The translations under genes were made by a program, and so were the position numbers. Shown here in pieces: positions 53,461-62,505 of a stretch of 64,000 nucleotides of DNA. The stretch spans positions 306,880 to 370,879 of the forward strand of contig NZ_LMCT01000067.1 of NCBI RefSeq assembly GCF_001424875.1, in the 5' to 3' direction. The stretch comes from Kitasatospora sp. Root107. GTDB lineage: Bacteria; Actinomycetota; Actinomycetes; Streptomycetales; Streptomycetaceae. Below the pieces are notes generated by a model. That model ran no database searches and was not told the origin of the DNA. It saw only the letters and a program-made list of their open reading frames with translations. Each line of letters starts with the position of its first letter. The first letter of the stretch is position 1.

Positions 53461-54870
53461 GTGCGTCACCTCCCGGTCCAACCGGCCCAGCAGCGTTCGC
53501 CCCTGGGCCGGCGGCTGGCCCTGGTGGCCGCAGCCGCCGTGCTGCCGGTGGCGGCGCTGAGCGTACTGGGGACCGCCGCCCCGCTCTCCCCGCCGCTCGG
53601 TCCGTGCAGCGGCCCGGACTGCCCGAGCGTCTGGCTGCCGCCGAACAACGGCAACGTGGTCGGCCGGGACGCCACCATCAACGTCTTCGTCGGCGGCGAC
53701 TACTCGGTCCAGGGCCGGGCCGCCGAGGTCGAGGGCAAGGTGGTCGCACTCGGTGACCTGACGGTGAACAAGGACGGCGGCGGTCTGTTCAACATGGCCG
53801 TGGCCGGGGTCGGTTCACGTGTGGTGCCGCCGGACGGCACGGACTTCGTCACCGTCGGCGGCAACGTCACGGTGCAGCCCGCCAACACGGTGGAGATCGG
53901 CGGCACCTCCGACCTCCTCGGCACGCTGGCCTTCGGCAACCTCCGCTACGGCGGCACCCTGACCGGCACGGTGAACGTGGTCCCGACCGGGCAGACGATC
54001 CAGGACGCCACCGCGAAGAACCAGTACGCGGGACTGCCCGACCAGATCGCCGAGCTCTCCACCTGCGCGGGCACCGCGACCGCCAACGGCACGGTGACCG
54101 TCTCGGGCAACCAGGTGACCTTCACCGGGGACGGCACCAGCGCTCGGCAGATCTTCAACGTCCCAGGAAACATCGGGTCGTTGACCACCGCGGCCGACCT
54201 GGTCATCGCGGGCATCCCGGCCGGGGCGACCGTGGTGATCAACATGCTCGGCACCGACCCGGTCATCAACACCAACACCGGTACCGGGCTGGCCGGTGAC
54301 CCGTTCACCGACCTGCGCTCGCGGCTGATGTGGAACTTCCCGAACGCCACCAGCTCGACCATCATGGGCGGCGCCCAGTTCCAGGGCTCGATGATGGCCG
54401 CCAACCCGGCCGGGACCACGATGATCAGCACCCCCGGTTTCAACGGCCGGGTCTACCTGGCGGGCAACCTGGTGCAGCTCGGCAGTTCGGGCAGCGAGGT
54501 GCACAACTACGCGTTCGACGGGGACCTGCCGGAGTGCGCCACCCCGACCCCGACCCCCAGTCCTTCGGACAGCAGCACCCCGACGCCGACTCCCACGCCG
54601 AGCCCCTCGGAGAGCACGTCCAGTACCCCGACCCCGACCCCCAGCCCGTCCGAGAACACCCCGGCGCCCAGCAGCTCCACCCCGGTCCCGGAGAGCTCCA
54701 GCGCCGGGCCGAGCGGCTCCGCCTCCGCGAGTGCGTCCGCGAGTGGCGGCTCCCAACTCCCGGGCACCGGAGCTGGATCGGCCGTCCCGCTCGGACTGGC
54801 GGCCGGCGGGCTGGTCACCGCAGGTGGGGTCGCCTTCTGGGTCGCCCGCCGCCGGGGTCGCCACAGCTGA
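53461..54870 (+). CDS. Cell-wall protein, choice-of-anchor A family, LPGTG anchor
   Basis: GTG at 53461 gives 469 residues. A signal peptide (LALVAAAAVLPVAALSVL) is followed by a choice-of-anchor A domain (INVFVGGDYSVQGRAAEVEG, ATSSTIMGGAQFQGSMMAAN, LVQLGSSGSEVHNYAFDGDL). A TPTPTPSPS-rich wall-spanning stalk, then a sorting signal QLPGTGAG, membrane helix and RRRGRHS. It is attached to peptidoglycan by a sortase, perhaps one encoded elsewhere since the class F enzyme lies 8 kb away. The repeats in the stalk are low-complexity and could vary in length between strains. Confidence 0.88.
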   Translation: MRHLPVQPAQQRSPLGRRLALVAAAAVLPVAALSVLGTAAPLSPPLGPCSGPDCPSVWLPPNNGNVVGRDATINVFVGGDYSVQGRAAEVEGKVVALGDLTVNKDGGGLFNMAVAGVGSRVVPPDGTDFVTVGGNVTVQPANTVEIGGTSDLLGTLAFGNLRYGGTLTGTVNVVPTGQTIQDATAKNQYAGLPDQIAELSTCAGTATANGTVTVSGNQVTFTGDGTSARQIFNVPGNIGSLTTAADLVIAGIPAGATVVINMLGTDPVINTNTGTGLAGDPFTDLRSRLMWNFPNATSSTIMGGAQFQGSMMAANPAGTTMISTPGFNGRVYLAGNLVQLGSSGSEVHNYAFDGDLPECATPTPTPSPSDSSTPTPTPTPSPSESTSSTPTPTPSPSENTPAPSSSTPVPESSSAGPSGSASASASASGGSQLPGTGAGSAVPLGLAAGGLVTAGGVAFWVARRRGRHS

Positions 54871-54885
54871 CGCCGGCCGCAAGGC

Positions 54886-55383
54886 TCAGCGCTCGGCGAA
54901 GAACCGTTCCACGCTGTCGCGCCGGTCGGCGAACTCACCGAGGGGTTCGCCGACCACCCGGCCGGCCAGCTCGACTGCCAGCATGCCGACGTCGGCCCGG
55001 AGTTCGAGCTCGGCCAGCTCACGGTCGACCGACAGCGTCGCCCGGCCGGCCGTCACCAGAGCCTCCCGCTCGGCCAGGCCCTCGGCCCGGGCCGCCGCGA
55101 CCAGGGCGGCACCCTCCTCGGCCGCCTCCTGGCGTATCCGGGCGGCTTCGTGGTGCGCCTCGTTGAGCACCTTGCGGTACTCGGCGTAGGTCTCCCGGGC
55201 CGCCGTGCGGAGCTCCTCGCTGTAGTCGAGCCGGCCCTCGATCGCGTCGTGGCGATCGGCCAACGTCCGCTCCAGGCGGGGGAACAGCACCCGCCCGAGC
55301 ACCAGCAGGATCACGGCGAACAGCGCGAGGCCGAACACCATCGAGGGCAGGTCGGGCTTGAGTGGGCCGATGTCTATATCCAT
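54886..55383 (-). CDS. Orphan ATP-synthase subunit b-like protein
   Basis: ATG at 55383 gives 165 residues: MDIDIGPLKPDLPSMVFGLALFA with one membrane helix (VFGLALFAVILLVLGRVLF), a long charged coiled coil (RLERTLADRHDAIEGRLDYS, RKVLNEAHHEAARIRQEAAE) and a C-terminal DRRDSVERFFAER. This is the architecture of F0 subunit b (AtpF), but no other atp gene is near; streptomycetes normally hold atpF in the atp operon. A paralogue with another role is likely. Confidence 0.75.
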   Translation of the reverse strand: MDIDIGPLKPDLPSMVFGLALFAVILLVLGRVLFPRLERTLADRHDAIEGRLDYSEELRTAARETYAEYRKVLNEAHHEAARIRQEAAEEGAALVAAARAEGLAEREALVTAGRATLSVDRELAELELRADVGMLAVELAGRVVGEPLGEFADRRDSVERFFAER

Positions 55384-55536
55384 ACCGGAACTGTACGATC
55401 TGATGTTCCGTCATGTCCGGTGAGTGGCACTTCCGGTACGGAAGACTCCGTCGGAACCGGTGCGCGCGAGGCCACGCTGTGCGACGATCTCGTGACGTTC
55501 GTACGGTGATCCGGCCAACGCTCGGTGGGGGAAGTC

Positions 55537-55887
55537 TTGTCGGAGTACACGGAGTTCGTGACCGCCGACGGCGCGGTGGTCCGGGTCGAGCGGCAGCAGT
55601 CGTCCGCCGCCCCGGACGAGTTCGGGATGCGGCCTGTCGGCCGGGGTGCGGCAGCCGCAGCGGGGGTCGAGCGCGCGGGCGAGACCTTCGAGCAGGCGCT
55701 GGCGGGGGTCAGGGCGGCCGCCGGAGCGGCGCTCGCGGTCTTCCGGGACGGCAGCCTGAAGCCGGACGAGGTGGAGATCGAGTTCGGGGTCAAACTCACC
55801 ACCGAGGCGGGGGCGTTGATCGCGCGGACCGCCGCCGAGGCCCATCTCACCGTCAGACTCAGCTGGGCGCCCGGACGTTCGGCCTGA
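55537..55887 (+). CDS. Trypco1 (CU044_2847-type) protein
   Basis: TTG at 55537 (SEYTEFVTADG) with GGGGAA upstream matches the usual family start; GTG at 55525 is the alternative. 116 residues, with ERAGETFEQALAGVRAAAGA, PDEVEIEFGVKLTTEAGALI and HLTVRLSWAP, characteristic of the trypsin-co-occurring domain 1. These proteins occur next to trypsin-like proteases in conflict systems and are thought to be adaptors or protease substrates. It heads the four-gene cluster and is 9 bp from the protease. Confidence 0.88.
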   Translation: MSEYTEFVTADGAVVRVERQQSSAAPDEFGMRPVGRGAAAAAGVERAGETFEQALAGVRAAAGAALAVFRDGSLKPDEVEIEFGVKLTTEAGALIARTAAEAHLTVRLSWAPGRSA

Positions 55888-55896
55888 GTCCGCCCG

Positions 55897-57711
55897 ATGG
55901 CGAATCCGTACTGGCTGGCCCGGATCAGTGTCGGCGGGCCCGACCCGACCGTCGGCGCGGGAGTGCTGGTCACCGACCGGCTGGTGCTGACCTGTGCCCA
56001 CGTGGTGCACGGCCGGGCCACCGCCGAGGTCAGGCTGGTCAACCGCCCCGACCACCCCGAGCTGTCGGCCACCGTGCTGCGCCGTGGCCCCTGGCCGAGC
56101 GGACGGCACGGCCGGGACGGCACCGGGGACGTCGCCGTGCTCGAACTCGCCGCCCCGGTGCCGGACCGGGTCGCCCGGCCCGCGCCGTTCGCCCCGCTGC
56201 ACCACTGGGACCGGCCGCCCTACCCCGGGCTGACCGCGCACGGCTTCCCGCTCGACCACGAGGCCGGGCGGAGCAGTGAGATCCGGCCGACCCGGGGCGG
56301 CATGCTGATCGGCGGCGAGCTGGTGCAGCTGGAGCACGACACCCACGGCATGCCGCTGTCACCCGGCTTCAGCGGCGGCCCGGTGGTGGACTCGGCCAGC
56401 GGTGAACTGGTCGGCATCGTGACGGCGGCTCAGGACACCCTGGACCGCCCGCCGGTGCCGGGCCGGGACGGCAGGGTCCGCCCGGCCGTCCGGCTCGGCC
56501 AGATGCTGCCCGCCGGGGCGCTGGCCCGGTACGTCCCCGAGCTGGCCGACCTGATCCCCGGCGCGGCTCTCCCGGTCGACCAGGTACGGGAGTTGCGCGC
56601 CCTGGTCGCTGCGGCCGGGCCGGTCGCCGACCCGCTGGAGCTGTACCGGGCGGCCACCGCCGCGCAGGGCCTGCTGGACCCGCCGACCCGGCCCGCGACG
56701 CTCTGGGAGACCTGCTGGTACCTGCTCTCCGAGGTCACCGAGGTGCCGGGCGCCGCGCACCACCCGGTCCGCGAGTTCGCTGGACTGCTGGCCGCCGCGG
56801 CCACCGATCCGGCGCAGCGCGAGCGGCTGGACCGGCTGGCAGCCGGCGCCGACAGTGGGGGAACGGCGGGCGAGCGGTGGCGGCCAATCCTGGTCGAGAT
56901 CGGCCACAGCGGCGCCGGCCGGAGGAAGTTCACCGTCGGGGTCCGCACGGTGCGCGGCGGGGAGTACGGGCCGCCCCGGCTGCGCACGCTGGGCCAGTCG
57001 GCGCTGCAGGGCGAGGTGCTGGCCGAGATCGACCGGCAGCTCGGCCTGCTGGCGGCGGACGGTGCCGAGTTGATCGTCTTCGTGCTGCCCCGCACCCTGC
57101 TCACGGTGCCGGTGCACGGCTGGACCGGCAAGCGGTCGTTCGGCCCGCTCGGCGCCGACCACGCCGTGGTGGTGGTGGACCGCCAGCGCCGGGACAGCGC
57201 GGTGGACCGCCGCAAGCTGGAGATGAACTGGGCGCTGCGGAAGTCCGAGCGGCGCACCGTGGTGCACCGGGTGGAGTGCGCCGAGCCCGGCGAGCCCCGG
57301 GCGCTCTACCACCTGCTCGGCCCGGTCGAACGCCCGCAGCTGCCCGCCCTGCCGGGCCTGCCGAAGGACCGCCCGTACGGCCCGCTGCTGGACGCCGCGC
57401 TGAGCGCCGGGGCGCACGCGGTGATCTGGCCGGAGTGGAGCTGCGGTGAACGGCACCACCCCGGACGGAACTGCCGGGGCAGCCGCTTCACTGCCAGACT
57501 GGCAGTGGAACTGGCCGGCACCCCACCAGGAGAACTGCCGTCCCGGATCAAGGAGTTGCGCCACCAGGCGGAGGAGAGCGGAGACCCGGCCGGGCACTGG
57601 GCGGCCGGCCTGGTCCTGCTCTGGGAGGACCCGCAGCTGCTGCCCAGCCCGCACCGACCGTACCCGGTCGCCCCGACCGTCCGTCAGTCCCGCCCCGGCG
57701 CGGGTGAGTAG
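55897..57711 (+). CDS. Trypsin-like protease with VMAP-C-like C-terminal domain
   Basis: ATG at 55897 gives 604 residues with no signal peptide, so it acts in the cytoplasm. Residues 1-200 are a trypsin fold with H35 (CAHVV), D78 (GDVAVLEL) and S159 (GFSGGPVVD). Residues 230-310 are a small helical effector-associated-like domain (LPVDQVRELRALVAAAG). From about residue 325 the rest (RWRPILVEIGHSG, VHGWTGKRSFGPLGADHAVV, AHAVIWPEWSCGER) fits the VMAP-C type found in NTPase-dependent conflict systems. It is likely held inactive and released on a signal sensed by the MoxR partner; this is inference from published system layouts. Confidence 0.85.
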   Translation: MANPYWLARISVGGPDPTVGAGVLVTDRLVLTCAHVVHGRATAEVRLVNRPDHPELSATVLRRGPWPSGRHGRDGTGDVAVLELAAPVPDRVARPAPFAPLHHWDRPPYPGLTAHGFPLDHEAGRSSEIRPTRGGMLIGGELVQLEHDTHGMPLSPGFSGGPVVDSASGELVGIVTAAQDTLDRPPVPGRDGRVRPAVRLGQMLPAGALARYVPELADLIPGAALPVDQVRELRALVAAAGPVADPLELYRAATAAQGLLDPPTRPATLWETCWYLLSEVTEVPGAAHHPVREFAGLLAAAATDPAQRERLDRLAAGADSGGTAGERWRPILVEIGHSGAGRRKFTVGVRTVRGGEYGPPRLRTLGQSALQGEVLAEIDRQLGLLAADGAELIVFVLPRTLLTVPVHGWTGKRSFGPLGADHAVVVVDRQRRDSAVDRRKLEMNWALRKSERRTVVHRVECAEPGEPRALYHLLGPVERPQLPALPGLPKDRPYGPLLDAALSAGAHAVIWPEWSCGERHHPGRNCRGSRFTARLAVELAGTPPGELPSRIKELRHQAEESGDPAGHWAAGLVLLWEDPQLLPSPHRPYPVAPTVRQSRPGAGE

Positions 57712-57727
57712 CAGGAGAGTCAGCACG

Positions 57728-58735
57728 ATGCCGCTGCAACGGATCTACCGGGGCGCCGAGCACCCCCACGACGGCCTGGCCGACCTCCCCGCGCCGCCGC
57801 CCTGGCGCGCCTTCGACGGCGGCCCCGAGCTGCCCACCCCCGAGGCCGCGGCCGATCCGGGCGCCGCCTCGGCCGGTCACCGGGCCGCCACCTTCCGCCC
57901 CACCCCGGAGACCGTCGAGCTGGTCAACGCCGCCCTCCACCTGCGCCGCCCGCTGCTGGTCACCGGCCCGCCCGGCAGCGGCAAGTCCAGCCTCCCGTAC
58001 GCGGTGGCCCGGGAGTTGGGCCTCGGCCCGGTGCTGCGCTGGAACATCACCAGCCGCAGCGCACTGCGCGACGGCCTCTACCAGTACGACCCGCTGTCCC
58101 GGCTCTACGCCGCCAACCAGGCAGGGCCGGACGGTGCGGGCGCGGGCCTGGAGGAGCACCTGCGGCTCGGCCCGCTGGGCACCGCACTGCTCCCGTACCG
58201 GCGGCCCCGGGTGCTCTTGATCGACGAGATCGACAAGGGCGACCTGGACCTGCCCAACGACCTGCTGCACGTGCTGGAGGACGGCCAGTACGAGATCGAC
58301 GAACTGGTCAGGGCCGCACCGCAGTTGCCCGAAGCCGAGGTGCTCACCGCGGACGGGCTGAGCCGGGCGCGGGTGCGCGGCGGGCGGGTGCGCTGCCGGG
58401 CCTTTCCGTTCACCGTGCTGACCAGCAACGCCGAGCGGGAGTTCCCGGCCGCCTTCCTGCGCCGCTGTGTGGTGCTGGAGCTGCGCCGGCCCGAGGGCAG
58501 CGAACTCGAGGAGATCGTCCGCTCGCACCTGCCGTCGGCGGACCACGCCCTGGTGGCCGAGATCCTCCAGGTCTTCCTGGACCGGCGGGCCGAGGGCGAG
58601 TTGGCCACCGACCAGCTGCTGAACGCGATCTACCTGACCGCCCGGCCCGAACTCGCCGACCAGGCCGACCGGGCGGCACTGGCCGCCCGGGTGATGCCCT
58701 ACCTGAGCAGAGGCCGGGACGACGATGACTTCTGA
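57728..58735 (+). CDS. MoxR-family AAA+ ATPase
   Basis: ATG at 57728 with AGGAG upstream gives 335 residues. Residues about 60-90 lead into Walker A GPPGSGKSS; Walker B is VLLIDEIDKGDLDLPNDLL, with VLTSNAEREFPAAFLRRC (sensor 1 and arginine region). It is the NTPase that remodels the partner vWA/SAV_2336 and VMAP proteins. An 11-nt overlap with the next gene suggests fixed stoichiometry. Confidence 0.9.
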   Translation: MPLQRIYRGAEHPHDGLADLPAPPPWRAFDGGPELPTPEAAADPGAASAGHRAATFRPTPETVELVNAALHLRRPLLVTGPPGSGKSSLPYAVARELGLGPVLRWNITSRSALRDGLYQYDPLSRLYAANQAGPDGAGAGLEEHLRLGPLGTALLPYRRPRVLLIDEIDKGDLDLPNDLLHVLEDGQYEIDELVRAAPQLPEAEVLTADGLSRARVRGGRVRCRAFPFTVLTSNAEREFPAAFLRRCVVLELRRPEGSELEEIVRSHLPSADHALVAEILQVFLDRRAEGELATDQLLNAIYLTARPELADQADRAALAARVMPYLSRGRDDDDF

Positions 58736-61274
58736 GCGGCGGGGAGCCATGGACCGGCTCGCCGCGCTGCTCACCGGTCTCGGCCGCCCCGAGCCGGACC
58801 CGGTGGAGCTGGCCGAGCTGCTCTGGCTGGCGGCCCGGAGCGAGCGCACCCCGGACGGTGCGCCCGCCGACCGCCCCGGCGGCCGGGCCGTGCCCGGTGC
58901 TCTCGGTCCTGACGGACCGTCACCAGGCGTCCCGGTGGAGCCGAACGGCCCGCTGCTGCCACTGCACCTGCCGGTCGCCGACCCGGCCGACGGGACGGCC
59001 GCCGCCGGTACGGTGGCCACCCCGAGCGCGCCGATGCTGGCCCGGCCGCTTGACCTGCAGCGCGCGCTGCGCCCGCTCAAGCGCCAAGTGCCCGACCCGC
59101 GCCGTGCGTTGCTGGACGAGGACGCCACCGCCGACCGGCTGGCCGAGGCGCTCCGCGGCCCCGACCCGGTGCACTGGCTCCCGGTGCTGCGGACCGGCAC
59201 CGAGCGCTGGCTGAGCCTGCGGCTGGTGCTGGACTGCGGCCCGACCATGGCGCTCTGGCGCCCGCTGGCCCGCGAGCTCGCCCTGCTGCTGCGGCAGACC
59301 GGCGCGTTCCGGCAGGTCGGCTCGGCCCGGCTGGCCGCCGACGGCACCCTGGCCGGGGCGCAGCCCGGCCCGCGGGTGGTGACCCTGGTGCTCAGCGACG
59401 GCATGGGGCCGCAGTGGCGCCCGGGCCCGGCGGGGGAGCGGTGGTACCGGACGCTGGGTGCGCTGCTGCGGCGTGGCCCGGTCGCGGTGGTCCAGCCGCT
59501 GCCCGAGCGGCTCTGGCCGCTGACCGCGCTGCCCGCCGTGCCCGGGGTGCTCGGCGCGCCGGAGGCCGGGGTGGCGAACTCGGGGTACGGCTTCCGGCCG
59601 CTGGAGCGCCCGGTCGGCCCGGGTCCGGTGCTGCCGGTGCTGGAGGCGGACCCGGAGTGGGTGGCGAACTGGGCCTCACTGGTCGGTAGTTCGGGCGGCG
59701 CCGAGGTGGTCGGCGCGGCGCTGCGGATCGGCCCGGTGCCGGTCGGAGTCGAGGGGACCCCAGCGGCCGGTCCGGCCGGGCAGGATGCCGAGGAGTTGGT
59801 CCGGCGGTTCCGTGCGGTCGCCTCCCGGGAGGCGTACACGCTGGCCGGGCTGGCCGCGCTCACCACACCCGCGCTGCCGGTACTGCGGCTGCTGCAACGG
59901 GCCGCCTTCGCCAGGCCCCGGCCGCAGCAGCTGGCCGAGCTGGTGGTGAGCGGGCTGCTGACCGAACGGCCCGGTCAGCAGGACAGGTTCGAATTCCGGC
60001 CGGGCGTCCGCGAGTTGCTGGTCCACACGCTGCCCAGGTCGGTCACCCACCAGGCGGTCGGTCTGCTGATCCGGGTCGGCGAGCAGATCGCCGCCCGGGC
60101 CGGTCTGGTGCCGAACGAGCTGGCCGCGATCGCCGCCACCGACACCGAGGGCGCCCCGCTCACCGCCGAGACCCGCCCGTTCGCCCTGGTCAGCCCAGCG
60201 GCCCTGGGCATCGTCGGCCTTCGGGAGCCGGTCGCCGCCACCGTCGAGACCGCCCGGATCGGCCCGCGCGGCGCCCGGGCGGTGCTGTTCGCGCCGAACC
60301 AGAGCCCGGAGGAGGTGGAGCGACTGACCGAACTGGCCGCCGCCCTGGGCAATCCGGAGCTGGTCGGGATGCGCCCCGAGCACATCTGGCTCGGACTGCT
60401 GGGCACGGTGGAGGACTTCCGGCTCGCCCTGCGCCGTGCGGACCAGGAGGCGGACAGCATCCTGCTGGTGTACCTGGCGGGCTGGTCGGCCGAGATCGAG
60501 CCGCTGCTCGGCGAGCTGCTCGGGCACCGGCGCAGCCTGGTGCTGATGCTCGATCTGGTCGGCGGGAGCGCGCCGAAGCTGCCGTACCCCCGGGTGGTGA
60601 TGCTCCGTCGGTCGTCCGACCGCTCACTGGCCTCGGTGTGCATCGAGGTGCTCAGGACCGGCCGGTTCGGCGGGCCGCCGGAGCTGGACCTGCGGGACTT
60701 CGCGACGGAGCTGGCCGAGCGGGCCGACCCGGGCGTCCGGCTTCAGGTCGAGCTGCCGGAGCCGATGCTGTTCACCCGGAACCCGGCCGGCCAGCGCTAC
60801 TGCTACCTGGGCCGGGCACCGGGGGACGACCCCGCGGTGGACCGGTTCCTGGCCGATCTCGGTGAGGAGGTCTGGCAGCTGACCGACCTGGCGGTGGCGA
60901 CCAGACAGCCGGGCTCGGTGGCCCGCTGCGAGGTGTTCGTCCCGCTGTACGAGCGGGAGTACTTCCGCAGCGCCCGCTGCGGCCGGGAGTGGGCCGCCTT
61001 CGCCCGCCGGACGGACCTGTCCCGGGGGTTCGTCCCGGTCTTCGGGCGGCCCATCGGGCACCTCGAACTTCCCTACACCGCCCGCCAGTTGAACTACCGA
61101 GACCAGCAGTACGGGGACGACTACGCCAGGCTGGGCCTGTTCGGCCTGCCGCCGCAGCAGTACGAGCTCGCCGTGCACCGGATCGCCGCCCGGATCGTCG
61201 AGGTGGCCGAGCGGCACCGCATCCCGCCCGGCCACCCGGTCGACCTCGGTACGCTGCCGAACGCGTTCAGGTGA
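58725..61274 (+). CDS. SAV_2336-type protein with pseudo-caspase and FxsC-like TIR domain
   Basis: ATG at 58725 overlaps moxR; ATG at 58749 (MDRLAALLTG) matches the usual family start and may be the true one. About 849 residues. Residues 150-330 are the SAV_2336/vWA-like domain (RLVLDCGPTMALWRPLAREL). Residues about 505-640 have a caspase-like layout (GARAVLFAPN, SILLVYLAGWSAE, LMLDLVGG), but the GHG is GWS (W587) and the Cys motif is LVGGS, so it should be inactive. Residues 680-849 match the TIR-like FxsC family (DLGEEVWQLTDL, FVPLYEREYFRSARCGREW with E755, YGDDYARLGLFGLPPQQYEL). The effector is thus probably TIR-type. Its stop overlaps kynU's by 8 nt. Confidence 0.85.
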   Translation: MTSERRGAMDRLAALLTGLGRPEPDPVELAELLWLAARSERTPDGAPADRPGGRAVPGALGPDGPSPGVPVEPNGPLLPLHLPVADPADGTAAAGTVATPSAPMLARPLDLQRALRPLKRQVPDPRRALLDEDATADRLAEALRGPDPVHWLPVLRTGTERWLSLRLVLDCGPTMALWRPLARELALLLRQTGAFRQVGSARLAADGTLAGAQPGPRVVTLVLSDGMGPQWRPGPAGERWYRTLGALLRRGPVAVVQPLPERLWPLTALPAVPGVLGAPEAGVANSGYGFRPLERPVGPGPVLPVLEADPEWVANWASLVGSSGGAEVVGAALRIGPVPVGVEGTPAAGPAGQDAEELVRRFRAVASREAYTLAGLAALTTPALPVLRLLQRAAFARPRPQQLAELVVSGLLTERPGQQDRFEFRPGVRELLVHTLPRSVTHQAVGLLIRVGEQIAARAGLVPNELAAIAATDTEGAPLTAETRPFALVSPAALGIVGLREPVAATVETARIGPRGARAVLFAPNQSPEEVERLTELAAALGNPELVGMRPEHIWLGLLGTVEDFRLALRRADQEADSILLVYLAGWSAEIEPLLGELLGHRRSLVLMLDLVGGSAPKLPYPRVVMLRRSSDRSLASVCIEVLRTGRFGGPPELDLRDFATELAERADPGVRLQVELPEPMLFTRNPAGQRYCYLGRAPGDDPAVDRFLADLGEEVWQLTDLAVATRQPGSVARCEVFVPLYEREYFRSARCGREWAAFARRTDLSRGFVPVFGRPIGHLELPYTARQLNYRDQQYGDDYARLGLFGLPPQQYELAVHRIAARIVEVAERHRIPPGHPVDLGTLPNAFR

Positions 61275-62505
61275 CCTCGCCGCGCTGCCCGAACCGCTCC
61301 TCGCGCCACTCCTCGGACTCCAGCACCTCGGCCAACTGCCGGGCAGCGTCCCAGACTTCGGTGTACGACAGGTAGAGCGGGGTGAAGCCGAAGCGCATCA
61401 GGTCCGGCGCCCGGAAGTCGCCGACCACCCCGCGCGCGATCAGCGCCTGCACCACCGGGAACCCGTCCGGGTGCCGCAGCGCGACCTGGCTGCCACGCCT
61501 GGCCCGCTCGCGCGGCGTCACCACCTCGACGCCGTACTTGGCCAGCGGCTCGACCAGCTCGATGAACAGGTCGGTCAGCGCCAGGCTCTTCGCCCGCACC
61601 TCCGCCAGGTCCACCTGCTCCCAGATCTCCAGGCTGGACTCCAGCGCGGCCTGCCCGAGCAGCGAGGGTGAGCTGGTGAGGAACCGGCCGATGCCCTGCA
61701 CCGGCTGGTAGCCCGGCTCGAAGTCGAACGGCCTGGCATGGCCGAACCAGCCGCTGAGCGGCTGCTCGGCCTCGGCCAGGTGACGCTCCGCCACGTACAG
61801 GAAGGCGGGCGAACCCGGGCCGCTGTTCAGGTACTTGTAGGTGCAGCCGACCGCGAAGTCGACGCCGTTGGCGTCCAGCTCGACCGGCAGCGCGCCGACC
61901 GCGTGGCAGACGTCCCAGATCATCAGCGCGCCGGCCGCCTGGACCTGACGGGTGATCGCCGGCAGGTCGAGCAGCTCGCCGGTGCGGTAGTCGACCAGCG
62001 AGAGCAGCACGACGGCGGTGTCCGGGCCGAGCCGGTCGGCCAACTGGTCGGCGGAGTCCAGCAGTTCGGTGCGCGCCGCGCCGCCGGAAAGCGAGCTGAC
62101 GCCCTCGGCGATGTACAGGTCGGTCGGGAACGCGGCCCGCTCGGCCAGCACGGTGGACCGGCCGGGCCGCAGCCGGAGCGCGGCGGCCAGCACCTTGAAC
62201 AGGTTGACCGAGGTGGTGTCACAGACCACCACCTGCCCGGCGGCGGCACCGAGCAGCGGCGCCACCCGCGCGCCGAGGGTGTGCGGCTTGGCGAACCAGC
62301 CCGCCTCGTTCCAACTGCGGATCAGCTGCTGCCCCCACTCCTGCTCCACCACCTGCCGCACCCGCTCGGGCGTACGGGCCGGGAGCACGCCGAGCGAGTT
62401 CCCGTCCAGGTAGATCAGGCCCTCGGGCAGCACGAACTCGGCGCGGAAGTGCGCCAGCGGGTCGGCGGCGTCGAGTGCGGCGCACTCCTCGCGCGTACGG
62501 GTCAC
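61267..62505 (-). CDS. kynU: Kynureninase
   Basis: GTG at 62505 overlaps the tryptophan dioxygenase stop (GTGA). 412 residues of a PLP enzyme that cleaves kynurenine to anthranilate and alanine. YLDGNSLGVLPARTPERVRQ, CDTTSVNLFKVLAAALRLRP, WDVCHAVGALPVELDANGVD and the PLP-Lys motif CTYKYLNSGPGSPAFLY are all typical, as are FGFTPLYLSYTEVWDA at the end. It makes anthranilate from the product of the upstream enzyme after formamidase (not seen here). Confidence 0.95.
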   Translation of the reverse strand: MTRTREECAALDAADPLAHFRAEFVLPEGLIYLDGNSLGVLPARTPERVRQVVEQEWGQQLIRSWNEAGWFAKPHTLGARVAPLLGAAAGQVVVCDTTSVNLFKVLAAALRLRPGRSTVLAERAAFPTDLYIAEGVSSLSGGAARTELLDSADQLADRLGPDTAVVLLSLVDYRTGELLDLPAITRQVQAAGALMIWDVCHAVGALPVELDANGVDFAVGCTYKYLNSGPGSPAFLYVAERHLAEAEQPLSGWFGHARPFDFEPGYQPVQGIGRFLTSSPSLLGQAALESSLEIWEQVDLAEVRAKSLALTDLFIELVEPLAKYGVEVVTPRERARRGSQVALRHPDGFPVVQALIARGVVGDFRAPDLMRFGFTPLYLSYTEVWDAARQLAEVLESEEWREERFGQRGEVT

